A stretch of DNA of 64,000 nt from Bacteroidales bacterium. Its GTDB lineage: Bacteria > Bacteroidota > Bacteroidia > Bacteroidales > F082. Position 1 is the first letter of the stretch, and each line of letters opens with the position of its first letter. The stretch is from NCBI GenBank assembly GCA_024400305.1, contig JAKSMX010000007.1:1-64000 (forward strand), written 5' to 3'. Shown in pieces: positions 10,067 to 18,474 of the stretch. The position numbers and the translations under genes were made by a program. The notes beneath the pieces were generated by a model that worked only from the letters and a program-made list of their open reading frames with translations, was not told the DNA's origin and searched no databases.

Positions 10067-11290
10067 ATGGAAAAAAGAAGAGTAGTCATAACAGGAATGG
10101 GCATATATTCATGCCTTGGCAAAAACCTCGATGAGGTTCGTGATTCGTTATACACAGGGAAGTCAGGAATCATTCTCGACCCTGTAAGAAAAGAGATGGG
10201 ATTCCGTTCCGGACTGACGGCGTTCATTGAGATTCCTGACCTGAAAGGGCAGTTGAGCAGAAACCAGCGCGTTTACATGCCGGAGCAGGCCAAATACGCA
10301 TACGTCGCGACAGCCGAAGCCCTGAAAAACGCCCGTCTCGACCAGGATTACCTGAACGCGCACGAAGTCGGTCTGCTTTACGGCAATGACAGCACCGCCG
10401 ACGCAGTGGTGAAATCAGTTGACACCATGCGCGAGAAAAAGGACACGACTTTGATCGGTTCCGGTGCGATTTTCCAATCGATGAACTCGACAGTGACGAT
10501 GAACCTTTCATGCCTGTTCAAATTGAGAGGCATAAACCTCACAGTATCAGGTGCCTGCGCCAGCGGTTCACACGCCATCGGTCTTGGTGCTCTCCTCATC
10601 AAAAACGGACTTCAGGACTGTGTCATCTGCGGAGGCGCACAGGAAGTGAATCCGTATTCGATCGGCAGTTTTGACGGAATCAGCGCATTCTCAATTCGTG
10701 AAAGCGAGCCGACAAAGGCTTCAAGGCCATTCGACCGTGACCGTGACGGACTTATCCCGAGCGGCGGCGCGGCCACAGTCATCATCGAGAGCTACGAGTC
10801 GGCGGTGAGACGCGGCGCACCAATCCTCGGCGAAGTGCTCGGCTACGGATTCTCGTCAAACGGCGACCACATCTCCGTCCCCAACGTTGACGGACCGAGC
10901 CGCTCGCTCAAGATGTGCATCAAAGAATCCGGCATCGACATCCGCGAAATAGGATACATCAACGCACACGCCACATCAACACCGGTCGGCGACAGAAACG
11001 AAGCCAAAGCCATCTACAACGTCTTCGGCGACAACTGCCCGGAAGTCACCTCAACGAAGTCACAGACAGGACACGAGATGTGGATGGCCGGCGCGTCGGA
11101 AGTCATCTATTCGATGCTCATGATGAAAAACGAATTCATCGCAGCCAACATCAACTTCGAGAACCCTGACGAAGACTCGGCGAAACTCAACATCCCGAAC
11201 AAAAGAATCGAAAAGAAATTCGACACGTTCCTCTCGAACTCATTCGGCTTCGGCGGAACAAATTCAACATTGATAATCAAAAATTTATAA
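10067..11290 (+). CDS. beta-ketoacyl-ACP synthase (KAS I/II type) 1 of the aryl-polyene cluster
   Basis: A 407-residue condensing enzyme of the FabB/FabF fold. The catalytic triad is complete: Cys164 in SGACASGSHAIG, His301 in NAHATSTPVGD and His336 in STKSQTGHEMW; the C-terminal FGFGGTN loop is present. It should catalyse decarboxylative condensation of malonyl-ACP with the growing aryl-polyene chain. It closely resembles the second ketosynthase at 14061 (same REKKDTT and MNSTVTMNL segments), so the two are paralogues. Its own ACP gene follows after 26 bases. Which one primes and which one extends cannot be told. Confidence 0.92.
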   Translation: MEKRRVVITGMGIYSCLGKNLDEVRDSLYTGKSGIILDPVRKEMGFRSGLTAFIEIPDLKGQLSRNQRVYMPEQAKYAYVATAEALKNARLDQDYLNAHEVGLLYGNDSTADAVVKSVDTMREKKDTTLIGSGAIFQSMNSTVTMNLSCLFKLRGINLTVSGACASGSHAIGLGALLIKNGLQDCVICGGAQEVNPYSIGSFDGISAFSIRESEPTKASRPFDRDRDGLIPSGGAATVIIESYESAVRRGAPILGEVLGYGFSSNGDHISVPNVDGPSRSLKMCIKESGIDIREIGYINAHATSTPVGDRNEAKAIYNVFGDNCPEVTSTKSQTGHEMWMAGASEVIYSMLMMKNEFIAANINFENPDEDSAKLNIPNKRIEKKFDTFLSNSFGFGGTNSTLIIKNL

Positions 11291-11316
11291 TAACCACAAA
11301 AAAAATTATTATTACT

Positions 11317-11562
11317 ATGACAAGAGAAGAATTAGTCGCAAAGACAAATGAAATTTTAGCTGACGAATTTGAAGTTGAAATCGAAGACATCCAACCAGAT
11401 GGAGACATCAAGAAAACACTCGAACTTGACAGCCTCAGCATCGTTGACATGGTCGCTCTCATCGAAGAGACATTCGGCGTGAAAATCCTTGGCACGGAAG
11501 TGTCAAAAATCAAGACCTTCGACGCATTGTACGATTTCATCCTTGAAAAAGTCAACGCTTAG
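11317..11562 (+). CDS. acyl carrier protein 1 of the aryl-polyene cluster
   Basis: An 81-residue acidic carrier protein. Ser39 in ELDSLSIVDMV is the expected phosphopantetheine site. The helix pattern and size match type II ACPs. It follows the first ketosynthase and precedes a strong hairpin terminator, so it closes the first transcription unit of the cluster. Confidence 0.93.
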   Translation: MTREELVAKTNEILADEFEVEIEDIQPDGDIKKTLELDSLSIVDMVALIEETFGVKILGTEVSKIKTFDALYDFILEKVNA

Positions 11563-11576
11563 GACAACTTGATACA

Positions 11577-11624
11577 GACTTGTATTAAATCTCTGAAAAT
11601 GAGATTGATACAAGTCTTTTTTTC
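11577..11624 (+). terminator. rho-independent terminator inside the pigment cluster
   Basis: GACTTGTAT (11577-11585) pairs with ATACAAGTC (11608-11616); an inner AATCTC/GAGATT stem extends it, and eight T's follow. No clear promoter was found between it and the next start codon 21 bases further on, so it may act as an attenuator. Confidence 0.88.
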
Positions 11625-11644
11625 AATATAAAGATTCATTTGCG

Positions 11645-13132
11645 ATGTACGATTTTGTCATAACAGGTGCAGGGTTGGCGGGGTTGGAACTCGGCTATCT
11701 CATGGCCAAGAAAGGCAGCAAGGTCTGCGTGCTTGAAAAAGACAGCCGCATCGGAGGATGCCTTCAGACCTTCAAAAGAAACGGCACGTTGTATGACACT
11801 GGTTTTCATTACGTTGGCGGTCTTGACGAAGGCCAGCCGCTGAACACGCTCTTCAAGGAACTCGACCTTCTGGATTTGCCGTGGAGACGTCTCGACAATG
11901 AAGCTTTCGATGAAGTCATCATCGGCGACGAACATTATTTTTTCGCCAACGGCTTTGACAACTTTGCCGAAAAAATCATAACTGATTACAAATCAAACGG
12001 TCACGAGATAAGCAAAGAGAGTGCTGAAGGGATTTTCGAATATGCCAGATTCCTGAAAGATGTCGGCGACAATATTTTCAATGTCTTAGGCGACGCCGCA
12101 CATTCAAACACGATGGACTTGTTTGCGCGTTCAGCATATCAGTTCCTGAAAGACACAATCAAAGATGACAAACTCATCGGGGTTGTTTCCGGCACTTCAA
12201 TGAAATTGGAACTGCGTCCGGAGACGCTTCCGCTTTACACTTTCGCACAGATCAACAGCTCGTTTATCCGCAGCGCATGGCGGCTCGAAGGAGGCGGAAT
12301 GCAAATCGCAGACAAACTCGCCGAAGGAATCAGAAACTTCGGCGGAGGTGTCATCATCAATGCCAAAGTTACAAAATTCATTGAAAATGAAGGTGTTATA
12401 AAAGCCGTTGAGATAAACGGCGGAGAAGAGACAATCGAAGGGAGAAACTTCATCTCAAGCATTCATCCGAAACTGACGTTAGACCTGACTCCCAAAGAAG
12501 GCAGCCGGATAAAAAACATTTTCAGGAAACGCATCGCGAACCTCGGCAACACATACGGGATGTTCACCGTAAACATGAAACTAAAAGACGGCGTTGTTCC
12601 GTACAAAAATCGCAACATTTACATACACAACAATTTTAACAGCATTTGGCAACAGTCTGAATATCAACCTGATTTGAACAACAGAAGTCTTATGATAAGT
12701 TATCAGGCACCGACAGACAGAAGCACTTTTACAAGAAACATCGACATTCTGATGCCGATGTATTGGAATGAACTCACGAAATGGGAAGGCACCAAAGTCG
12801 GACACAGAGGCGAGGAATACGAGGAGATGAAACGCAGTCTCGCAGAGAAATGCATTGAGAAAGCCACGGAATACATCCCCGAACTCAAAGGGAACATCGA
12901 GGATTTTTACACCTCCACCCCACTCACATACCGCGATTACACCGGCACCATCGAAGGTTCGGCCTACGGAATCAGGAAAGACTGCAACAATTCACTGATG
13001 ACGGTGCTTGCCCCGAACACGGCCATCCCGAATCTTTACATGACGGGGCAGAATCTGAATCTGCACGGCGTTCTCGGAGTCACGATGACCGCGTTCATGC
13101 TGTACAAACAAGGAAATTTTAAAATCACATAG
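11645..13132 (+). CDS. CrtI/phytoene-desaturase-like FAD-dependent oxidoreductase
   Basis: A 495-residue flavoprotein. The N-terminal dinucleotide-binding motif is ITGAGLAGLELGYLMAKKG followed by VLEKDSRIGGC, as in carotene desaturases, isomerases and retinol saturases. The C-terminal FAD segment has LYMTGQNLNLHGVLGVTMTA. Homologous oxidoreductases are found in flexirubin and some aryl-polyene clusters. A role in oxidising, reducing or isomerising the conjugated chain is inferred; the direction of the reaction cannot be read. It starts 21 bases after a terminator hairpin with no obvious promoter of its own. Confidence 0.85.
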   Translation: MYDFVITGAGLAGLELGYLMAKKGSKVCVLEKDSRIGGCLQTFKRNGTLYDTGFHYVGGLDEGQPLNTLFKELDLLDLPWRRLDNEAFDEVIIGDEHYFFANGFDNFAEKIITDYKSNGHEISKESAEGIFEYARFLKDVGDNIFNVLGDAAHSNTMDLFARSAYQFLKDTIKDDKLIGVVSGTSMKLELRPETLPLYTFAQINSSFIRSAWRLEGGGMQIADKLAEGIRNFGGGVIINAKVTKFIENEGVIKAVEINGGEETIEGRNFISSIHPKLTLDLTPKEGSRIKNIFRKRIANLGNTYGMFTVNMKLKDGVVPYKNRNIYIHNNFNSIWQQSEYQPDLNNRSLMISYQAPTDRSTFTRNIDILMPMYWNELTKWEGTKVGHRGEEYEEMKRSLAEKCIEKATEYIPELKGNIEDFYTSTPLTYRDYTGTIEGSAYGIRKDCNNSLMTVLAPNTAIPNLYMTGQNLNLHGVLGVTMTAFMLYKQGNFKIT

Positions 13133-13154
13133 TCATTCTTATTCATTTTTTTCT

Positions 13155-13162
13155 TATTTTTG
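13155..13162 (+). promoter_or_regulatory. -7 box for second unit of the pigment cluster (TATTTTTG)
   Basis: TATTTTTG lies 168 bases upstream of the ketoreductase ATG, giving a long leader of about 160 bases. The leader contains small inverted repeats (GCAATC...GATTGC; GTGTCTT...AAGACAT) whose function is unknown. Confidence 0.55.
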
Positions 13163-13329
13163 CCAAATTAAAAAAGTCAGAGCAATCTTGAAGAAACCAT
13201 TGATTGCTTCAGGACACAAGATAAGTTGTCGCTATTGACTATAAAAATATAAGAGTAATTAGTGTCTTTATTTATTGAAGACATACCTAAACAGAAAGAA
13301 TAACAAATTATTTAAAAATAAGATAATCA

Positions 13330-14058
13330 ATGAGATACGCATTAGTAACAGGAGGTTCGAGAGGCATTGGCAAGGCCATCTGCATCGCTTTGGCAAAAGA
13401 CGGATTTCCAGTAATAATAAACTACAATTCAAACGACCAGGCGGCTTTGGAAGTCAAAGCAACAATTGAAGAGCAAGGCGGCAAAGCGGAATTGATGAAA
13501 TTCAACGTCACCGAGGCAGCGACAATCGAGGCATCTCTGAACGCATGGAGCGAGTCACATCCGGAAGATTACATCGCGGTTTTGGTGAACAATGCCGGAA
13601 TAAGGATGGACAACGTACTCGTTTTCATGGAAGACGAGCAATGGAACAGCGTGATTGACACCACTTTAGGTGGATTTTACAATGTCACGCGCCGTCTCGT
13701 CAAGACCATGATGACAAAACGTTGGGGCAGAATCATCAACATGGCATCATTGTCGGGGCTGAAAGGCCTTCCGGGGCAGACCAACTATTCTTCAGCGAAA
13801 GCGGCTGTCATCGGCGCGACAAAGGCTCTGGCGCAAGAAGTCGCCTCGAGAAAAATCACCGTCAACGCAATAGCACCGGGGTTCATAGCGACTGACATGA
13901 CCAAAGACCTTGACGAAAAATCGTTGAAAGCCAACATTCCGGCGGGTCGTTTCGGTCAGCCGGAAGAAGTCGCCGCTGTCGCGTCATTCCTCGCATCTGA
14001 GGGCGCATCGTACGTGACAGGCAACGTAATCTCCGTCAACGGAGGTTTATATACTTGA
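13330..14058 (+). CDS. 3-oxoacyl-ACP reductase (FabG-like ketoreductase) of the aryl-polyene cluster
   Basis: A 242-residue short-chain dehydrogenase that should reduce the beta-keto group of the polyene intermediate with NADPH. It has the TGGSRGIG cofactor loop at residues 7-14, NNAG near 87-90, and the catalytic Ser140, Tyr153 and Lys157 (MASLSG...TNYSSAK). TVNAIAPGFIATDMT near the C-terminus is the classical FabG segment. Two bases separate its stop from the ATG of the second ketosynthase. Confidence 0.93.
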   Translation: MRYALVTGGSRGIGKAICIALAKDGFPVIINYNSNDQAALEVKATIEEQGGKAELMKFNVTEAATIEASLNAWSESHPEDYIAVLVNNAGIRMDNVLVFMEDEQWNSVIDTTLGGFYNVTRRLVKTMMTKRWGRIINMASLSGLKGLPGQTNYSSAKAAVIGATKALAQEVASRKITVNAIAPGFIATDMTKDLDEKSLKANIPAGRFGQPEEVAAVASFLASEGASYVTGNVISVNGGLYT

Positions 14059-14060
14059 TA

Positions 14061-15284
14061 ATGAGGAGAGTAGTAATCACCGGCATAGGGATTTACTCTT
14101 GCATTGGCACGAGCAAGGAAGAGGTGGCGGCATCGTTGAAAGCCGGCAGGTCGGGCATTGGCATCGACCCGGCAAGAATCGAATACGGATACCGCTCTCC
14201 ACTCACCGGCATCGTGCCGAAGCCGCAGCTGAAAGGCGTTCTCGACAGGAAAGCGAGGATGTACCTCGCAGAACAAGGCGAATATGCCTACATGTCATCA
14301 GCACAAGCTTTCGTTGATGCTGGAATTGACTCCAACTATCTGGAACACAACGATGTAGGTGTCATTTTCGGAAACGACTCCTGTGCGAAAGCCACAATTG
14401 AATCCAACGACATCACCCGAGAGAAAAAAGACACGACGATGATTGGGTCAACGTCGGTTTTTCAGGCGATGAACTCCACTGTAACCATGAACTTAGCAAC
14501 AATTTTCAAGTTGAAAGGCATCAACATGACCATCAGTTCCGCCTGTTCGAGTGGTTCAAACGCCATCGGTTTCGGAGCAATGTTGATTCGTAACGGATTG
14601 CAAGACATGGTGTTATGCGGAGGCGCACAAGAAACAAACGTTTATTCAATGATTAGCTTCGATGGCATAAGCACCTTCTCCACAAGAGTTGACGACCCGA
14701 CAAAAGCATCGCGCCCGTTCGACAAAGACCGAGACGGCCTTGTGCCAAGCGGCGGCGCGGCAAGCCTCATCCTTGAAGAATACGAACACGCAATAGCAAG
14801 AGGCGCAACGATTTACGGAGAAATCGCAGGCTTCGGGTTCTCTTCAAACGGAAATACCATTTCGCAGCCGAATCGCGAGGGCAGCATGAAATCCATCTTG
14901 ATGGCCCTGAAAGACGCCAAACTTGAACCCAAGGACATTGATTACATCAACGCTCACGCGACTTCAACTTATCAAGGTGATTTGATTGAAGCACAAGCAC
15001 TTATAGATTTATTCGGAGATCTCAAGACACCGATTTCATCAACGAAGTCGATGACCGGACACGAATGCTGGATGGCTGGCGCGTCAGAAATTGCCTATTC
15101 ACTTTTGATGATGCGTGATGGCTTTATCGCACCCAACATCAACTATAAGGAAGGAGACGAATTTTCCAAATCATTGAATATCATTCCAATTGCAATGGAA
15201 AAGAAAATTAACGCTTTCCTTTCCAACTCGTTCGGATTTGGAGGGACAAACAGCACTCTCATAATAAAAAAATGCTTGATTTAA
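14061..15284 (+). CDS. beta-ketoacyl-ACP synthase 2 of the aryl-polyene cluster
   Basis: A 407-residue ketosynthase paralogous to the one at 10067. Cys162 (ISSACSSGSNAIG), His299 (NAHATSTYQGD) and His334 (STKSMTGHECW) form a full triad, with FGFGGTN at the C-terminus. ATG 14061 was chosen because it sits two bases after the ketoreductase stop; a TTG six bases earlier would overlap that stop. It is followed by its own ACP after 10 bases, so the cluster carries two separate KS-ACP pairs. Confidence 0.92.
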   Translation: MRRVVITGIGIYSCIGTSKEEVAASLKAGRSGIGIDPARIEYGYRSPLTGIVPKPQLKGVLDRKARMYLAEQGEYAYMSSAQAFVDAGIDSNYLEHNDVGVIFGNDSCAKATIESNDITREKKDTTMIGSTSVFQAMNSTVTMNLATIFKLKGINMTISSACSSGSNAIGFGAMLIRNGLQDMVLCGGAQETNVYSMISFDGISTFSTRVDDPTKASRPFDKDRDGLVPSGGAASLILEEYEHAIARGATIYGEIAGFGFSSNGNTISQPNREGSMKSILMALKDAKLEPKDIDYINAHATSTYQGDLIEAQALIDLFGDLKTPISSTKSMTGHECWMAGASEIAYSLLMMRDGFIAPNINYKEGDEFSKSLNIIPIAMEKKINAFLSNSFGFGGTNSTLIIKKCLI

Positions 15285-15294
15285 ATCAAATAAT

Positions 15295-15537
15295 ATGTCA
15301 AGAATTGAAATAGAAAATAAAATAAATAAATTCCTGCTCGAAGACATAGAACTCGAAGAGGAGTTGCTGAAACCAGAAGCAACCCTGAAAGACGACTTGA
15401 AAATCGACAGTTTGGACTACGTTGACATCGCCGTCATGATTGAAAACACTTTCGGTTTCAAAATCAAACCCGAAGACATGAAAGAGGTCATCACTTTGGA
15501 CGACTTTTACAAATTCATCGAAAATAAATTAGGTTAA
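15295..15537 (+). CDS. acyl carrier protein 2 of the aryl-polyene cluster
   Basis: An 80-residue ACP with Ser39 in KIDSLDYVDIAV as the phosphopantetheine site. It is strongly acidic and has the usual four-helix pattern. The gene lies between ketosynthase 2 and an acyltransferase that begins two bases after its stop. Confidence 0.92.
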   Translation: MSRIEIENKINKFLLEDIELEEELLKPEATLKDDLKIDSLDYVDIAVMIENTFGFKIKPEDMKEVITLDDFYKFIENKLG

Positions 15538-15539
15538 TA

Positions 15540-16439
15540 ATGCCTGACAATCAAACAATTATTAATGATAATTGGAAAGGCACAACAGATGGCGGCAGTT
15601 TTGGAATAAACTCCCTGTTTTTCATGTTACGTGTCTTCGGCTTGAGGACGATGTATTTCTTCATGGCTTTTGCCATACCGTTTTACGTGTTTTTCAGAAA
15701 AGAAGCCCGTAAGGGAATCATGAAATACTATCAGAAAATTCATGGTTTGCCGGCATCACGTTCATTTTTCAAAGTATTTAAAAACAATTTCCTTTTCGGG
15801 AAAATGATGTTCGACCGTTTTTCAATAATGGCAGGCGACAGAAATTTCAAAATAGACTTCATCAACAACGAAAAATTCTGGAATCTCTGCGAACAGAAAG
15901 AAGGTTTCATGATTGGCAGCTCCCACATCGGCAGTTTTGAGCTTGCCGGATACATGTTTCATCAGGACAAAAAGAAAATCAACAGCTTGGTCTTTGACGG
16001 CGAGACCGCAGCCATGCAGAAACGCCGCATCGAGGCTTTCGCAAAAAACGGCATCACCGGAATCGCAGTGAAATCCGACATGTCGCATATTTTCGCGATA
16101 AAAAACGCCTTCGACAACGGCGAAATCGTCAGCATGCCATGCGACAGAATGCTCGGAAGCAACAAAAAAATCCCAGTTTTAATAAACGGCGTTGAGACGA
16201 ATCTTCCACTCGGTCCTTTCATCACTGCGGCGCAAATGAATGTTAAGTTATTGAGTGTCTTCGTGATGCGCGAGAAATTCAGGCATTATAAAGTTTACGT
16301 CAACGAGATTAGTGCTGAACAAAATCTTTCTTCAAAAGAAAAAGCAAAGTTTTACGCTGATTCTTTCGCCGAAGAAATCCAGAAAATCCTGAACCTCTAC
16401 CCCGACCAATGGTTTAACTTTTACAATTTCTGGAATTAA
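15540..16439 (+). CDS. LpxL/HtrB-type lysophospholipid acyltransferase of the aryl-polyene cluster
   Basis: A 299-residue member of the lipid A lauroyl/myristoyl acyltransferase-like family. One membrane segment lies near residues 30-52 (RTMYFFMAFAIPFYVF). The catalytic motif is SSHIGSFELAGYM, an HX4E arrangement, and MPCDRMLGS corresponds to the second block. In aryl-polyene clusters such enzymes are thought to move the aryl-polyene acyl group from ACP to a lipid acceptor. It is tightly linked to ACP 2, which supports ACP as donor. The acceptor is not known. Confidence 0.85.
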   Translation: MPDNQTIINDNWKGTTDGGSFGINSLFFMLRVFGLRTMYFFMAFAIPFYVFFRKEARKGIMKYYQKIHGLPASRSFFKVFKNNFLFGKMMFDRFSIMAGDRNFKIDFINNEKFWNLCEQKEGFMIGSSHIGSFELAGYMFHQDKKKINSLVFDGETAAMQKRRIEAFAKNGITGIAVKSDMSHIFAIKNAFDNGEIVSMPCDRMLGSNKKIPVLINGVETNLPLGPFITAAQMNVKLLSVFVMREKFRHYKVYVNEISAEQNLSSKEKAKFYADSFAEEIQKILNLYPDQWFNFYNFWN

Positions 16440-16489
16440 TTTCAGAATTGAATTTCAGAATAAAATTTGGTCTTTCATTTTTATTTTAT

Positions 16490-16497
16490 TATTTTTG
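16490..16497 (+). promoter_or_regulatory. -7 box for third unit of the pigment cluster (TATTTTTG)
   Basis: TATTTTTG 22 bases before the methyltransferase ATG, in the 80-base gap after the acyltransferase. Confidence 0.6.
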
Positions 16498-16519
16498 CAA
16501 CTTTTAAGTCAAAAAAGAA

Positions 16520-17614
16520 ATGAAGATGGAAATGTTTCCGGCTTTGGAAAAAAGATATTGCAAAGAACATTTGTCAGCCATTGATGCACAACGACTTGCG
16601 CACGAAATATCATTCGGGCCGATTGTTTTTGAAGTGTCGCGGCTCATGATAAAATTCGGCATTCTCCAGATGCTGACCGACTCAAAAGACGGTTTGACTT
16701 TGGAGGAAATCGCAGAAAAAACGAAGCTTTCCGACTACGCAGTAAAAGTCATGATGGAGGCGTCGCTGACAATTGGCACCGTTCTCTATGAAAATGAGAA
16801 GTTTACGATTTCAAAAGCGGGATGGTTTCTGCAAAACGACCCGCTCGTCCGTGTTGACATTGACTTCAACCACGATGTGAACTATCAAGGCTGGTTTAAT
16901 CTTGAGGAATCGCTTTTAAACGAGAAACCAGAAGGCCTGAAACATTTTGGCGAATGGCCGACGATTTACGAAGGACTCTCGCAATTACCTGAGCAAGTTC
17001 AAAAAAGCTGGTTCGGTTTTGACCACTATTACTCCGACCAATCGTTTGAAGAAGCAATGGCGATTGTCTTTAACTCCAACAATGTCAACACTTTGCTTGA
17101 TGTTGGCGGGAACACCGGACGTTTCGCAATGAAATGCGTCGAGTTCAACGAAAACGTGAACGTCACGATAATGGACCTTCCGCAACAACTTGAGATGATG
17201 CGCTTACAGACTGAAGGGAAGCCAGGTTCCGACAGGATCCACGGTCACGGAGCGAATCTTCTTGACGAAAGCGTGCCTTTCCCAAAAGGTTTCGATGCAA
17301 TCTGGATGAGCCAATTCCTTGATTGTTTCTCTAAAGAACAGGTTATCAGCATTTTACGCCGTGCTGCGGAGTCGATGGACGAAAATTCCACTTTATACAT
17401 AATGGAGACGCTTTGGGACAGACAGAAATTTGAGACCGCAAGTTACTGTCTGACACAAATCTCATTGTATTTCACAGCTTTAGCCAACGGAAACAGCAAA
17501 ATGTTCCATTCCCGCGACCTCTTCGATTACATAGAAGCGGCAGGTTTGAAAGTCGCCGAGATAACAGACGGACTTGGCAAAGGTCATTCATTAATAAAAG
17601 TATTTAAAAAATAA
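16520..17614 (+). CDS. class I SAM-dependent methyltransferase with winged-helix N-terminus
   Basis: A 364-residue methyltransferase built like plant and antibiotic O-methyltransferases: an N-terminal winged-helix dimerisation domain (TLEEIAEKTKLSDYAVKVMMEA) and a C-terminal Rossmann domain with motif I LLDVGGNTGRFA, the acidic strand VTIMDLPQQ and a WMSQFLDCF segment. It probably methylates the aromatic head group of the polyene; C-methylation cannot be excluded. It opens the longest transcription unit of the cluster. Confidence 0.83.
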   Translation: MKMEMFPALEKRYCKEHLSAIDAQRLAHEISFGPIVFEVSRLMIKFGILQMLTDSKDGLTLEEIAEKTKLSDYAVKVMMEASLTIGTVLYENEKFTISKAGWFLQNDPLVRVDIDFNHDVNYQGWFNLEESLLNEKPEGLKHFGEWPTIYEGLSQLPEQVQKSWFGFDHYYSDQSFEEAMAIVFNSNNVNTLLDVGGNTGRFAMKCVEFNENVNVTIMDLPQQLEMMRLQTEGKPGSDRIHGHGANLLDESVPFPKGFDAIWMSQFLDCFSKEQVISILRRAAESMDENSTLYIMETLWDRQKFETASYCLTQISLYFTALANGNSKMFHSRDLFDYIEAAGLKVAEITDGLGKGHSLIKVFKK

Positions 17615-17629
17615 AATTAAACTAACAAT

Positions 17630-18046
17630 ATGAATATCAACGATTTTGACATATTAGACTTGATTCCGCAAAGAAGACCGTTCGTGATGGTTGACAGATT
17701 GACGGAATGTGACGACAACGGAGCCACTTCAGAATTAATCGTCAAAGAAGACAACATTTTCTGTTCAGGCGATGTGATGATTGAAAGCGGTATGATGGAA
17801 AACATTGCGCAGACATGCGCCGCGAGAATCGGTTATCTTGGACTGCTTAACAACGAGCCAGTTAAAATCGGCGTCATTGGCGGGATAAAGAACATGCAAT
17901 TCTTTGATTTACCGAGAGTTGGCGACACATTGGTAACAAAAATAAACATTGTGAACGTCGTTTTCAATGTAACACTTGTGAACGCAAAAGTTTTCTGCAA
18001 TGACAAACTCATGGCGGAAGGTGACATGAAAATAGCACTGACATAA
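17630..18046 (+). CDS. ApeP-like hotdog dehydratase
   Basis: A 138-residue hotdog protein related to FabZ and the ApeP dehydratases of aryl-polyene clusters. The opening LIPQRRPFVMVDRL corresponds to the LPHRxPFLLVD segment, with Gln in place of the first His. The FabZ GHFPG catalytic stretch is replaced by CSGDVMIESGMMENIAQ, matching the ApeP pattern where a glutamate precedes the MAQ/IAQ helix. It should help dehydrate 3-hydroxyacyl-ACP, perhaps with the second hotdog protein at 23690. Its stop shares one base with the next start (TAATG). Confidence 0.8.
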   Translation: MNINDFDILDLIPQRRPFVMVDRLTECDDNGATSELIVKEDNIFCSGDVMIESGMMENIAQTCAARIGYLGLLNNEPVKIGVIGGIKNMQFFDLPRVGDTLVTKINIVNVVFNVTLVNAKVFCNDKLMAEGDMKIALT

Positions 18047-18474
18047 TGGCAATGGAACTCAAGGCGACAAAAAATTTCACGGTGAGGTTCAACGAGACCG
18101 ATTCAATGGGCATCGTGTGGCACGGCTCCTACGTGACATATTTCGAGGACGCACGCGAAGCCTTCGGCATGAAGTATGGCTTTGATTATCTGACCATTGT
18201 GAACCAAGGCTTTTACGTTCCCATCGTTGACATGCACATTGAATACAAAAGCATGATGAGATACGGCGACGAAGGCCGCATTGTGATCACCTTCAAAAAC
18301 TGCGATTCCGCCAAAATAATTTACGAATACGAAATATTCAACAGAAAAACAGGAAAACTCGTCGCAAAAGGAAGCACGCTTCAGGTTTTCGTTGACATGA
18401 ACTACGAACTTGTGATCAGTTCTCCTGACTTTTTCATCGACTGGAAAATCAAAAACGGCATTAAAAATCAATGA
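18046..18474 (+). CDS. 4-hydroxybenzoyl-CoA-type thioesterase
   Basis: A 142-residue hotdog thioesterase. The motif RFNETDSMGIVWHGSYVTYFEDAREAF is characteristic of the YbgC/4HBT family, with Asp19 as the expected catalytic residue. In aryl-polyene clusters such enzymes hydrolyse aryl or polyene thioesters and may clear stalled ACPs or handle the aromatic starter. The gene overlaps both neighbours by one to four bases, so translation is coupled. Confidence 0.87.
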   Translation: MAMELKATKNFTVRFNETDSMGIVWHGSYVTYFEDAREAFGMKYGFDYLTIVNQGFYVPIVDMHIEYKSMMRYGDEGRIVITFKNCDSAKIIYEYEIFNRKTGKLVAKGSTLQVFVDMNYELVISSPDFFIDWKIKNGIKNQ

